Assembly: GCA_016722505.1 (NCBI GenBank)
Contig: JADKJH010000001.1
Location: 434,001-498,000 of the forward strand
Length of the DNA: 64,000 nt
Direction of reading: 5' to 3'
Origin: Holophagaceae bacterium
Lineage (GTDB): Bacteria > Acidobacteriota > Holophagae > Holophagales > Holophagaceae
This document shows positions 18,572 to 27,293 of this stretch, piece by piece; position 1 is the first letter of the stretch; each line of letters begins with the position of its first letter. Below the pieces are notes generated by a model, which saw only the letters and a program-made list of their open reading frames with translations, was not told the DNA's origin and searched no databases. Both the position numbers and the translations under genes were made by a program.

Positions 18572-19450
18572 CTACCGCTTCCGCCAATCCGCCAGGATGA
18601 TCATTTCCCTAAGGGTTTTGGCCATGGTGATGGCACTCACACCGGTGGGATCGTAATGAGGCGCAAGCTCCAGACAATCCATGCCTACTAGGCGTCTGCC
18701 TTTGAATTGTTTCAATCCAGCGATAAAGGTCGCATAGTCGATGCCGCCAGGCTCTGGCGTGCCCGTGCCGGGGTAGATGCTCGGATCGAGCACGTCCATG
18801 TCGCAGGTAAGGTAGATGGGCCGGTCACCGAGGGAATCCAGCACTCTGGCAATCTCATCTTTCGTGAAGGGATGCAAGGTGCCGTGCTTTTGCGCCAGAT
18901 CCCATTCCTCCTTCGAACCGCTGCGGATGCCGAACTGGAATAGGTTCTGGAAGCCTATCTTGTCAGCCACGCGCCCCAGGATCGTGGCATGGGTGAACGG
19001 ATCGCCCCAGAGGTCCGGACGCAAATCCGCATGGGCATCAAAGTGGATCACCGCGAGATCGGGATGTTCGTCAAAGGCCGCCATGATGAGGGGATAAGCA
19101 AGCAGGTGCTCGCCTCCGAAGGCGATGGGGAATTGGCCTTTGGCGCGGATCTCCTTCGCGGCGGTGCCGATGTCCTCCAACACCCTTGCCTTCTGGCCCG
19201 GCGGCAGAAACAGATCACCATAATCGGCGTACTTGATGTCCAGGAGCGATCCGTTCTGATAGAAGCTGAACTCCTCCATGCCGAAGGAAGCCTCCCGCAC
19301 CGCGAAGCCCGCGAACCGGCTGCCTGCCTTGAAGGAGGATGTGCCGTCCCAGCACACGCCAAACAACGCGATATCCGCCTCGCTCGGGTCGCAAGAACCC
19401 AGGAAAAAAGGTGGGACGAATTCGTGGCGGGGAGACTCTGTGCTCGGCAT
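18572..19450 (-). CDS. speB: Arginase/agmatinase family ureohydrolase
   Basis: 292 residues. The family hydrolyses guanidino groups using two Mn ions. The ligand motifs are visible in order: GGEHLLAYPL, IHFDAHADLRPD, and TCDMDVLDPSIYPGTGTPEPGG, followed by GMDCLELAPHYDPTG near the C-terminus. GTGTPEPGG is typical of agmatinase, which makes putrescine and urea from agmatine, so speB is the best name, but guanidinobutyrase or arginase activity cannot be excluded. It is the last gene of the minus-strand run that begins with the nitrate cluster, 34 bp after mobA. Confidence 0.87.
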   Translation of the reverse strand: MPSTESPRHEFVPPFFLGSCDPSEADIALFGVCWDGTSSFKAGSRFAGFAVREASFGMEEFSFYQNGSLLDIKYADYGDLFLPPGQKARVLEDIGTAAKEIRAKGQFPIAFGGEHLLAYPLIMAAFDEHPDLAVIHFDAHADLRPDLWGDPFTHATILGRVADKIGFQNLFQFGIRSGSKEEWDLAQKHGTLHPFTKDEIARVLDSLGDRPIYLTCDMDVLDPSIYPGTGTPEPGGIDYATFIAGLKQFKGRRLVGMDCLELAPHYDPTGVSAITMAKTLREMIILADWRKR

Positions 19451-19484
19451 GGGCTGACCTCTGGCTTTTCAGCGTAGCAGTGTG

Positions 19485-20090
19485 TCAGGGCTCTCCAGGC
19501 CGACTCCCTATCCACGCTTGCAGATCCTCTGGCACGTCCACATCCAGACCACGGTAAGCATCGCTTTTCACAATACAGCGGGGCAGGCGCGCCACCAGAT
19601 CCCGAACACGGCTTTCCGTGAACGATGCCAATGAAGGCAATAGCGAGGAACCCATGAACCCCCCGAGCGGTTGTTCCCGTTCTCCCTCCCGGACCATTAC
19701 CCAGCCCCGGCCGCTGGGATCCGCATCATCCGCCTGGGAGTACCAGGCCAAGAGGCCCTCAGGTGTCCATGTCACCTGATCGCAGGGAACCACCCACCAG
19801 CGGACCGTCAGCGGTGGCTCGGACCGGGCCCAGGAGGAAAGCGCAACGGCGGGACCTTGGCGGGGATCCGACACCACGGTGATTCCCTGACCCTTCAGGT
19901 CCTCGATATCAGGCAAGGGTTCGCCAAGAATTTGTACCGGGCCACTTGGAAAGACTTCGCGAAATACCCTGACCAGATGACCACCCCAGGTACCGCCTGA
20001 TGGATGAGGCCGATCGTGCTTGGAGCCACCCAGGCGGCGGCCCTGGCCGCCGGTAAGCAGCAGCATTCCAAGAGGGGCTTCAATCGCCAT
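19485..20090 (-). CDS. mobA: Molybdenum cofactor guanylyltransferase MobA-like
   Basis: 201 residues. MobA attaches GMP to molybdopterin, giving the bis-MGD cofactor needed by NasA/NapA-type enzymes. The nucleotidyltransferase signature LLLTGGQGRRLGGSKHDRP is at the N-terminus, with VSDPRQGPAVAL and a VVPCDQV motif (usually PCDxP) in the middle. The C-terminal part ends in YRGLDVDVPEDL, as in MobA. It overlaps the end of the upstream CMD-family gene by 11 bases and lies on the same strand as the nitrate cluster, consistent with supplying cofactor to the molybdoenzyme at 25-27 kb. Confidence 0.85.
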   Translation of the reverse strand: MAIEAPLGMLLLTGGQGRRLGGSKHDRPHPSGGTWGGHLVRVFREVFPSGPVQILGEPLPDIEDLKGQGITVVSDPRQGPAVALSSWARSEPPLTVRWWVVPCDQVTWTPEGLLAWYSQADDADPSGRGWVMVREGEREQPLGGFMGSSLLPSLASFTESRVRDLVARLPRCIVKSDAYRGLDVDVPEDLQAWIGSRPGEP

Positions 20091-20424
20091 GGCCTTTCCC
20101 TCCCCCCTTGACCTCCTTGACCCAGGTGTGGGCCGCCACGGCAGAGGGTAGGCCGATCGTACCTGCTGCCAAAGCTACAACCTGTTCCATCTCCTCAAGG
20201 GTGATGCCGATGGCCTGCGCCTTCCGGACTGATGCATGGACGGCGCCTTCCTTCTGGGCTCCGATGGCAATGGCCAATTTCACTAAACGAGCGGTCCGCT
20301 CATCCAAAAGGCCTTCTTTCCCAGCTTCAGCCATGAGTTCCCATGCTTGGCCCAGCTTGGGAAAACGAGCCACGAAATCCGAGTAGGCCGAAGGGGGCTT
20401 GGGAAGGTTGTGCGATTTTGGCAT
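20080..20424 (-). CDS. Carboxymuconolactone decarboxylase (AhpD-like) family protein lacking the CxxC
   Basis: 114 residues. The CMD fold is recognisable from LDERTARLVKLAIAIGAQKEGAVHASVRKAQAIGITLEEMEQVVALAAGTIGLPSAV. Active AhpD relatives have EGCxxxH with two Cys; here the equivalent stretch is QKEGAVHASV, with no Cys in the protein, so peroxidase-type thiol chemistry is unlikely. It lies between narK and mobA on the same strand and overlaps mobA. It may be a cofactor-independent decarboxylase-type or structural member; function unknown. Confidence 0.8.
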   Translation of the reverse strand: MPKSHNLPKPPSAYSDFVARFPKLGQAWELMAEAGKEGLLDERTARLVKLAIAIGAQKEGAVHASVRKAQAIGITLEEMEQVVALAAGTIGLPSAVAAHTWVKEVKGGGKGHGD

Positions 20425-20475
20425 GGGGGCCTCGTATCAGGATCCGGGATCATTCTCGCAGGGTCAGAGGCCTAA

Positions 20476-22008
20476 CTAGCATTTCACTTCGGCATTATTT
20501 CTGGCGTAGTACCACCAGTTCAGGATCAGGCAGATGGCGTAGAAAGCGGCAAAACCATACAGCGCATATTCCACCTTCCCGGCGGCAACCTGGGTTTTGA
20601 ATACCGCAGGGATAATGAAGGAACCATAGGCCGCCGCCGCGGAGGTCCAACCCAGCACGGGCCCCGCGAGCTTGGGTTCGAAGATGAAGGGGACCATCTG
20701 GAAGGTGGAACCGTTGCCCAATCCCGTGGCCACGAACAGCAGCAGGAACAATCCCAGGAAGGGCGCGAAGTGGGCCTCGGGCGTCATGGACCCCTGAGCC
20801 AATTTCACATAATGGGCAACGCCCAGCGCCCCGATGATCATCAGCACCGTGGACCACTGGGTGACACGGCTGCCCTTGAACTTGTCTGAGAGCATGCCGC
20901 CGATGGGCCGGACAACGCTCCCCACCAAAGGGCCCAGAAAGGCATAAGCCAGCGGATTCGGCGAATTCGGATTGATGGCGCCCATAGGGAATTTCCCAAA
21001 GACTTCCTTGATAAGCAGGGGCAACGCCGAACTGAAACCGATAAAGCTGCCAAAAGTCATCAGGTAGAGCACAGTCATAATCCAGGTGTGCTTCTTCGGA
21101 AATATCAAGAATTGGGCATCGAGCCCAGTCTTGATTTTGCCGGGCAGAAGCTTCATGAGGCCCAGGCAGATCACGATGGTGAGCACCAGCACCCCCATTT
21201 GCGCCAGCAGGCCCAGTTTGAAGTTGAGGAGCAGAAGCACGCCCACCGCCGTGGCCGCGAAACCGATGAGATGCAGGCCGAGGATCTTCAGCAAAGCTAT
21301 GCCCAGCGGTTCGCTGTCCTGGCCTTCGCGGTTGTCCATGAAGAACCAGGCCAGCACCGCGAGCACCGCCAGGATGGGTACCCATACCAGGGCGCCGTTC
21401 TGCACCCACAGCTGTTTCCCGGTGATTGCCACGAGGTGCGGCGCGCCTGCCAGCGAACCGAACATGGCTGCGCCCATGACCGCGGGCACCAGGTATTGCA
21501 TGATGCTGACGCCTAAGTTGCCGACGCCCGCGTTCAGGCCCAGGGCCAGGCCTGCCAGCCGCTTGGGGAAGAACCCGTTGATGTTGGACATCGACGAGGC
21601 GAAGTTGCCGCCACCGATGCCCGATAGGGCCGCCATCACTGCAAATGTCGCAAAGCTGGTGGTCCGGTCCTGCAACGCGATGCCCGCTCCCAGCGCTGGA
21701 ATGATGAGCAGTGCCGTGGTGAGCGCGATGGTGTTCCGTCCTCCCGCCAGGGACACCAGGAAGGAACTCGGGATGCGCAGGGTGGCGCCGCTCAGCCCGG
21801 CGATGGAGATCAGTGTGAATAGCTGGGCGGGAGTGAACGGGAAGCCGGCCTCTTTCATCCGCACCGTCAGCACGCTCCAGAACATCCACACGGCGAAGGC
21901 GCAGAGCAGGCTGGGCACGCTGATGGCCAGGTTCCGCCAAGCCGTCTTCGACGCGCCCTGCTCCCAGGCTTTGGGATCTTCGGGATTCCAGTTGGTCAGC
22001 TTGGCCAT
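20476..22008 (-). CDS. narK: NarK-type nitrate/nitrite MFS transporter (second copy in operon)
   Basis: 510 residues, about twelve membrane helices. Nitrate/nitrite-porter features are the two Gly-rich signatures: GIGGGNFASSMSNINGFFP after helix 4, and a second near GNGSTFQMVPFIF. Arg residues in TLRIPSSF and VVRPIGGMLSDK occupy the expected substrate-binding positions. A long loop (about 190-245) between central helices is unusual. The stop of the upstream narK paralogue is 14 bp away. By analogy with NarK1/NarK2 pairs, one is probably a nitrate/proton symporter and the other a nitrate/nitrite antiporter; this one resembles the antiporter type (inference). Confidence 0.88.
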   Translation of the reverse strand: MAKLTNWNPEDPKAWEQGASKTAWRNLAISVPSLLCAFAVWMFWSVLTVRMKEAGFPFTPAQLFTLISIAGLSGATLRIPSSFLVSLAGGRNTIALTTALLIIPALGAGIALQDRTTSFATFAVMAALSGIGGGNFASSMSNINGFFPKRLAGLALGLNAGVGNLGVSIMQYLVPAVMGAAMFGSLAGAPHLVAITGKQLWVQNGALVWVPILAVLAVLAWFFMDNREGQDSEPLGIALLKILGLHLIGFAATAVGVLLLLNFKLGLLAQMGVLVLTIVICLGLMKLLPGKIKTGLDAQFLIFPKKHTWIMTVLYLMTFGSFIGFSSALPLLIKEVFGKFPMGAINPNSPNPLAYAFLGPLVGSVVRPIGGMLSDKFKGSRVTQWSTVLMIIGALGVAHYVKLAQGSMTPEAHFAPFLGLFLLLFVATGLGNGSTFQMVPFIFEPKLAGPVLGWTSAAAAYGSFIIPAVFKTQVAAGKVEYALYGFAAFYAICLILNWWYYARNNAEVKC

Positions 22009-22022
22009 GGTGTCCGTGCCCT

Positions 22023-23513
22023 TCAGTTGGAGTGATCGATGAGATGGACGAGTTCAGGCGCTTCTTCGCGGTTGATGCGGCGCACCACGAAATGAAGCCA
22101 GACCAAGCAGATGAGCGACAGCAAGGTGAGCACCATCCACATGGTGGTCCAAAGTCCCGTGGCTTTCAGCATGTATCCGAACAAGATCGGCCCCGCGAAG
22201 CCACCCAACCCGCCGATGACCCCCACGATACCGCCCACAACGCCGACTTCCGTCGGAAAGTAGTCAGGAATGTATTTGTAGACCGCCGCTTTCCCTACTC
22301 CCCAGGTGATCCCCACCATGAAAACCAAGATGGTGAAGATCCATACATTGGCCTGGAAGAACACGTGCGTGGAACCCTTGGCTAGGATCTGCTTCTTTTT
22401 GACCTTTTCGCCCACTGCCACGGCGGGGTCCTGCCAGAACTCTGATTTTGGGAAAACCATCACCCGGTCATCTGTGGACCCTGTGCCCTGGGCCTTCACC
22501 TTGTAGACATAGGTGAGATCACCGACTTGTATTTTCCCCTTCTCGACCGATTTTACCTCTCCGCCGGTCACGGCCAGCACCGCGGGTCCTGGTGAATCGA
22601 TGCTCATGCGGGGAATCGTCAGCGCAGCGCAGGCGAAAATGCTGATGCCAAAAGTCCAGTACATCACCGTCCGGGCTCCGAACTTGTCCGAAAGCCAACC
22701 CCCGAAAGCGCGGATGAGGCCCGAGGGCAGACTGAAGCAGGCGGCCAATAGACCTGCCATAGCCAGGCTCATGCCGTAGACGCTCACATAATACGGAATC
22801 AGCCATTGGGCCAAGGCCACGAAGCATCCGAAAACCAGGAAGTAGTAAAGACCGAAGCGCCAGACCCGCAGATGCTTCAGTGGAGAGAGCATTTGCATCA
22901 AGGTTTTATCAGCCGCGTGCTCGGTCTTTTTTTCGGAGGTGAAAACAAAAAAGAGGACCGCCATCACCAACAGGGCTGCAGCGTAAATTTTTGGGGCTGC
23001 GCGCCACCCTTCAATTTGGGTGCCAGCCAAGGTGAATTTTTTCAGCAGCAAGGGCGCGCCCATGCTCGTGATGGCGCTGCTTAAGCGCTTGGCGCCGAAG
23101 ACCCCGAGAGCTGTTCCCTGGCGTTCTTTGCTGAACCAGACCGAGGTGAAGGCAATGCCGACCGCGAAGGCCGCGCCGCTGAGTCCGAAGCCGAGCGAGG
23201 CCCAAACGAAACCTGCATAGGAATCCACACTACTCAACAGATACATGGGGATCGCCGATAAGAGCAGCAGGATGGTGTAGACCTTCCGGCCGCCGAATTT
23301 GTCCGTAAGCAAACCCACGGGCAGGCGCATCAGGGACCCGGTCAGGACCGGGATGCCGATGAGCCATCCGATCTGGGCCTGGTCCCATCGGAAGACACCG
23401 TTTTCCACCAGGAAGGTCACCAGCACACCGTTGAGCGTCCACGCCGCGAAGCAAAGCGTGAAAGCCAGCGTACTCATGGTCAGAGCTGAAAGAGACTTGG
23501 CCTTCTGGTCCAT
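22023..23513 (-). CDS. narK: NarK-type nitrate transporter with inserted hydrophilic domain
   Basis: 496 residues. MFS helices carry MRLPVGLLTDKFGGRKVY, GAAFAVGIAFTSVWF and the second nitrate signature WGVGKAAVYKYIPDYFPTEVG. Between helices 8 and 9 there is an insertion of about 75 residues (roughly 308-385). It contains GGEVKSVEKGKIQVGDLTYV and VGEKVKKKQILAKG, reminiscent of a small beta or lipoyl-like fold. The ribosome site AGGGataacc precedes ATG at 23513. It is the first of two narK genes downstream of the molybdoenzyme cluster and has its own upstream gap of 177 bp with a palindrome. Confidence 0.88.
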   Translation of the reverse strand: MDQKAKSLSALTMSTLAFTLCFAAWTLNGVLVTFLVENGVFRWDQAQIGWLIGIPVLTGSLMRLPVGLLTDKFGGRKVYTILLLLSAIPMYLLSSVDSYAGFVWASLGFGLSGAAFAVGIAFTSVWFSKERQGTALGVFGAKRLSSAITSMGAPLLLKKFTLAGTQIEGWRAAPKIYAAALLVMAVLFFVFTSEKKTEHAADKTLMQMLSPLKHLRVWRFGLYYFLVFGCFVALAQWLIPYYVSVYGMSLAMAGLLAACFSLPSGLIRAFGGWLSDKFGARTVMYWTFGISIFACAALTIPRMSIDSPGPAVLAVTGGEVKSVEKGKIQVGDLTYVYKVKAQGTGSTDDRVMVFPKSEFWQDPAVAVGEKVKKKQILAKGSTHVFFQANVWIFTILVFMVGITWGVGKAAVYKYIPDYFPTEVGVVGGIVGVIGGLGGFAGPILFGYMLKATGLWTTMWMVLTLLSLICLVWLHFVVRRINREEAPELVHLIDHSN

Positions 23514-23599
23514 GGTTATCCCTGCTAGAGGCTCTGGGGGGCTTCACCTGGGTGTCAGCAACATCAGGAAAGTAAGCGGCTCAGAGGATTTATTATTAA

Positions 23600-23615
23600 A
23601 GGATCAATAGATCCT
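23600..23615. promoter_or_regulatory. Palindrome upstream of narK, candidate operator
   Basis: aggatc-aata-gatcct is a perfect 6+6 inverted repeat in an AT-rich setting, 87 bp upstream of the narK start. On the minus strand it is followed by taataat, a -10-like element. It does not match an FNR box or the NsrR consensus exactly. Position and symmetry make it the best operator candidate in the cluster; the regulator is unknown. Confidence 0.4.
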
Positions 23616-23690
23616 AAATAACCTTAATGCGTGAGCCTGGACCTTCGCAAGGAATTTCAGGAAAGGTGTGACAGAATCCACGGAACTGCG

Positions 23691-23900
23691 TCAGCGATCC
23701 AGATTTGGAGCCTTGAACGCGAGAAAAAGCGCTACCGAGCTAAGAACCAGAGAGACGAAGAAGGCCCCCGCCAGTAGCGAACGTTCTCCATCCAGCACAG
23801 AACCCAGCACGGTTTCGAACAGATAAAGCTGGATCACGAGGGTCAGGAGACCAAACCCAAGCGCCGCACCCGTCATTTGGGATCGATTGGCCTTTTTCAT
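23691..23900 (-). CDS. Small two-helix membrane protein
   Basis: 69 residues, with helices at about 10-32 (TGAALGFGLLTLVIQLYLF) and 42-62 (LLAGAFFVSLVLSSVALFLAF). A strong ribosome site, AGGGGGAGATCAC, precedes ATG. The start overlaps the Rieske stop (ATGA, 23897-23900), so it is translated with the electron-transfer genes. I do not recognise the family. A subunit or assembly role for the membrane-bound nitrate-reducing complex is a reasonable guess from coupling alone. Confidence 0.75.
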   Translation of the reverse strand: MKKANRSQMTGAALGFGLLTLVIQLYLFETVLGSVLDGERSLLAGAFFVSLVLSSVALFLAFKAPNLDR

Positions 23901-24451
23901 GTGATCTCCCCCTGGTTGCGTTCAGTTCCTGGCCGATTTATGGCGACCCTCCCCGAAGCATTGGGTTTTGAGATGTCCCGCACCGCCCAGATCATTCCGT
24001 CTTTCCGGATCTCGAGCGCAATCCCGCTAAGTGGCCGGGTGGGCGGCCCCTGCACCGGAAAACCCTGCTCTACCTCGAAGAATCCCAGGTGGCAAGGGCA
24101 CTCCAGACGCGCGCCATCCCAGCGCACCGCGCACCCGAGATGGGTGCACACCTGGCGGTAGGACTTCAGGCCACCCTGCAAGGTCCGCACGAGGATGCAC
24201 TTATCCTGGTCATCCCGGAATGTGAAAAGGCGGCTCTGCCCCGGCAGCAAATCCGCATCCAGGCAGACGGCCACAGCTGTGCCACCCTCCCCGCTTGGCG
24301 CTCCCTCCAGGGGTTTCTGGCGGGCCCACAGGTAGCCGATTCCCGCGGTGAATCCCGCTGATACCAGAGCCAGGAACCTGGAGAACTCCCGCCGGGAATA
24401 CCGGGATTCGCCGCTTATATCCACGGGGAAAGAATCCTTCCAATGCGCCAT
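23897..24451 (-). CDS. Rieske [2Fe-2S] protein with N-terminal membrane anchor
   Basis: 184 residues. Twin arginines in SRYSRREFSRFL are followed by a hydrophobic helix (about 24-42), suggesting Tat export with the helix kept as an anchor. Cluster ligands are C102-T-H104 and C118-x2-H121, with C107 and C120 in the positions of the stabilising disulfide. The start is taken at 24451, because an upstream frame is antisense-like and the ATGA overlap with the 4Fe-4S gene fits the operon pattern. It lies within the molybdoenzyme operon, not a bc1 operon. It may carry electrons between quinol oxidation and the molybdoenzyme, but its predicted side of the membrane conflicts with a cytoplasmic catalytic subunit. 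Confidence 0.88.
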   Translation of the reverse strand: MAHWKDSFPVDISGESRYSRREFSRFLALVSAGFTAGIGYLWARQKPLEGAPSGEGGTAVAVCLDADLLPGQSRLFTFRDDQDKCILVRTLQGGLKSYRQVCTHLGCAVRWDGARLECPCHLGFFEVEQGFPVQGPPTRPLSGIALEIRKDGMIWAVRDISKPNASGRVAINRPGTERNQGEIT

Positions 24452-25032
24452 CAGAAGTCTCCTGTGATCAGCAATGCCGCATCCAGGTGGAGCGGGATCT
24501 CGGGATCGGGAACCATCACGGCCGTTCGGGTTTTGACCTTCAATGCGCCGATGAGGAACTCGCGCACGGGTTTGGAACGGCGCATCTCGGTGACCTGGTG
24601 CTTGGGCACGTAGAGCAGGGCTTGGCTGGGACACACGGTGGCGCACATCGGTTTCAAGCCCTCGCTGGTGCGGTCGTAGCAGAGATCGCACTTGAGCATC
24701 TGCTCCATGCCGCTGAAGACGATCGGCACGCCGAAAGGACAGCTCAATTCACAGTTCTCGCACCCGATGCAGCGGGGCTTCTGGGAACTGTGCACCACGC
24801 CGTCATCGGTCCGCTTGATGGCATCCGCCGGGCAGACCTGGGCGCAGATGGGATCTTCACAGTGCATGCACACGGTAGGCACCGTCTGCGGCGATTCCAT
24901 GCGGTCCATCTCATCCAGGTGGATCATCGGCCGCCCTTTGTGGGTGCCGCACTCCGCGCAGGCGCCCACGCAGGCCCGGCAGCCGATGCAGCGCTGGGGA
25001 TCGATGAAAAATCCGTATTCATCCGAAACCAT
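24451..25032 (-). CDS. 4Fe-4S ferredoxin-type electron-transfer subunit (DmsB/NrfC-like)
   Basis: 193 residues with four Cys clusters: CIGCRACVGAC, CMHCEDPICAQVCP, CIGCENCELSCP, and CDLCYDR with a later CATVCP. This is the four-cubane arrangement of DMSO-reductase-family B subunits. There is no signal sequence. It overlaps both neighbours by ATGA junctions and is the natural electron donor to the molybdoenzyme encoded immediately upstream. The C-terminal 50 residues are outside the ferredoxin fold and may contact the membrane subunit. Confidence 0.93.
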   Translation of the reverse strand: MVSDEYGFFIDPQRCIGCRACVGACAECGTHKGRPMIHLDEMDRMESPQTVPTVCMHCEDPICAQVCPADAIKRTDDGVVHSSQKPRCIGCENCELSCPFGVPIVFSGMEQMLKCDLCYDRTSEGLKPMCATVCPSQALLYVPKHQVTEMRRSKPVREFLIGALKVKTRTAVMVPDPEIPLHLDAALLITGDF

Positions 25033-27293
25033 CAGAACACCTGCTCAGGGAGGTTCGCCTGATCGGTCCGGGCCTCGAAGGCCATGCGCTGAAGCTCCGC
25101 CAGCTCGGCGGGGAAGCGGTCCTTGGTGGTCTTGGCGATGCGGACGGAACTCACCTTGTACTCGGGGATCTTGCTCAAGGGATCCAGGTGCCTCGCGGTG
25201 AGGCGGTTGGCGCTCAGCTCGCCGGGCCAGTGGTAAGGGATGAAGACCGTGTCGGGGCGGATCGTCTTCACTACCTTGGCCGGAAGCACCAGGGATCCGC
25301 GTCGGGAGGTGATCTCCACGGCGTCCCCTTCCTCGATGCCATGCACGGCCGCGAGCCGTGGGTGGATCTCCAGGTAGGGATGTGGACACTGCTCCACCAG
25401 GAAGCCGATGCGCCGGGTCTGGGTTCCGCTGAGGTACTGGAAGACGACCCGGCCCGTGGTAAGCCAAATGGGATACTCGGCATCCACCACCTCCATCGGC
25501 GGCCGCCAGCGGGTCGGAATGAACTTGGCCTTGCCATCGGGGTGGAAGAATTTCCCGCCCTCGAAAAGCCGCGGCGTGCCTGGGTGGTCCAACTCCGGGC
25601 AGGGCCAGAACACACCCAGGTTCTTCTCGATCTTCTCGTAGGTGATGCCGAAATAATCCGCGGTGCCGCCTTTGGACGCCACGCGCAATTCGTTGAAGAT
25701 GGCTTCCGGGCTGGTGAAGTGGCCGAACCACTTTTCTTTGCCTAGGCGCTGGGCGATCTCGACGAGGATCTTCCAGTCCGCGCGGGCATCTCCGGGCGGC
25801 TCCACGGCCTTGTTGATGCGGATGACGCGACCTTCAGCCGAGGTCGTAGTGCCCTCGTCCTCCTCGTGCAATGCCGCAGGAAGCACCACGTCGGCATGCT
25901 GCGCCGTTTCACTCAGGAAGAAATCCAGGTTCACGTAGAACTCGAGCTTGTCCAGGGCGGCCCGGGTGAACTCGGTATCCGGCAGGCTCACCAGCGGATT
26001 GAAGCAGAGGCTGAGCAGACCCTTGATCTCGCCGGCATGGATCGCGTTCATGATCTCCTGGGCGGTCAGTCCTTTTCCGGGCAACTCCTCATCGGTGCAG
26101 TTCCAGACCTCGCAGATGTACTTGCGGTGCTCGGGATTCTCGATGTCACGATTGCCCGGGAGTTGGTCGCACTTGTGGCCATGTTCCCGCCCGCCTTGGC
26201 CGTTGCCCTGGCCCGTGATGGTCGCATAGCCGCAGTTGGGTTTCCCGATGCGGCCGGTGGCCAGGACCATGTTGATGCAACCGAGCACATTCTCCACCCC
26301 CTTGCTCTGGTGCTCGATGCCGCGGGCGTGCAGCAGGAAGCTCGTCTCGGCCTCGCCCCACATCCGCGCGGCCTTCTCGATGGCCGCCACGGGCAGGCCC
26401 GTCAGCCCCGAGGTCCACTCCGGCGTGCAGTCCTTCACTTCTTCCAAAGCCTGCTCAAAGCCAGTGGTGTGGGCCTTCACGAACTCCCAGTCGATGAGAT
26501 CCCATTTGTGCAACAGGTGCAGCACGCCATTGGTCAGCGCGCAGTCGCTGCCGGGCTTCAGCGGCAGCACGAGATCCGCGGTGCGGGCCAGCGGCGTGAT
26601 GCGCGGATCCACAACGATCAGCTTCGCCCCACGATCCCGCGCCCTCCAGATGTAGTCCGTGGTGATGGGGGCGCATTCCGCCACGTTGGCGCCGGTCACC
26701 CAGATGACATCCGCTCCCACAATGTCAGCCCAGGAGTTGGCGGCCCGGTCCACACCGAAGGCTTTCTTGTTCCCGACCCCTGCACTCACCATGCAAAGGC
26801 GCCCGTTGTAGTCGAGGTTCTTCGTCTGCAGGCCCAGCCGCGCGAACTTTCCGGCCAGGTAGCTCTTTTCGTTGGTGAGGGAGACGCCGGAAAGCACCGC
26901 GAAGGCATCCTTGCCGTACTGGGTCTGGATGCGCTCGATCTCGTTGACCGTGTGCGCCATGGCCGCTTCCCAGTCCACCTCGGCGAAGCCATGTTCTGTG
27001 CGCATGAGCGCCGATGTCAGGCGGTCCGGGTGGTTGCCCTGCAGGTACCGCTTGACGCCCTTCGGGCAGAGCTTGCCTTCGTTGAAGGGGAACTCCGTCC
27101 AAGGCTCGAAACCGACCACGCGGTTGTCCTTCACCTTGAGCTGGATCCCACACTGCTGGCCGCAGAAGCAGCAATGGGTCTTCACGAGCTTGTCCGGCTC
27201 GAGATCCGCGTCCCAGCCTCCCGGTGGCGCCAGGTTCAGGTGGGGGCCGTACACGTCTCTGAGTTCCGCCAGGGATTTGGGCGTTGTGCTCAT
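25032..27293 (-). CDS. Molybdopterin oxidoreductase, NasA/NapA-like putative nitrate reductase
   Basis: 753 residues. The N-terminal 4Fe-4S site is C41-x2-C44-x3-C48-x27-C76 (CCFCGQQC ... KLCPKG). C167 in [17 protein letters not shown] is at the position of the molybdenum-ligand Cys of NapA/Nas[39 protein letters not shown] and the C-terminal molydop-binding domain ([18 protein letters not shown]) complete the family pattern. No Tat or Sec signal is present, so the enzyme is predicted to be cytoplasmic. Two narK genes, mobA and an Rrf2 regulator support nitrate as substrate. Formate dehydrogenase is the main alternative, but it would not explain the transporters. ATGA overlaps join it to the genes on both sides. 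Confidence 0.85.
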   Translation of the reverse strand: MSTTPKSLAELRDVYGPHLNLAPPGGWDADLEPDKLVKTHCCFCGQQCGIQLKVKDNRVVGFEPWTEFPFNEGKLCPKGVKRYLQGNHPDRLTSALMRTEHGFAEVDWEAAMAHTVNEIERIQTQYGKDAFAVLSGVSLTNEKSYLAGKFARLGLQTKNLDYNGRLCMVSAGVGNKKAFGVDRAANSWADIVGADVIWVTGANVAECAPITTDYIWRARDRGAKLIVVDPRITPLARTADLVLPLKPGSDCALTNGVLHLLHKWDLIDWEFVKAHTTGFEQALEEVKDCTPEWTSGLTGLPVAAIEKAARMWGEAETSFLLHARGIEHQSKGVENVLGCINMVLATGRIGKPNCGYATITGQGNGQGGREHGHKCDQLPGNRDIENPEHRKYICEVWNCTDEELPGKGLTAQEIMNAIHAGEIKGLLSLCFNPLVSLPDTEFTRAALDKLEFYVNLDFFLSETAQHADVVLPAALHEEDEGTTTSAEGRVIRINKAVEPPGDARADWKILVEIAQRLGKEKWFGHFTSPEAIFNELRVASKGGTADYFGITYEKIEKNLGVFWPCPELDHPGTPRLFEGGKFFHPDGKAKFIPTRWRPPMEVVDAEYPIWLTTGRVVFQYLSGTQTRRIGFLVEQCPHPYLEIHPRLAAVHGIEEGDAVEITSRRGSLVLPAKVVKTIRPDTVFIPYHWPGELSANRLTARHLDPLSKIPEYKVSSVRIAKTTKDRFPAELAELQRMAFEARTDQANLPEQVF

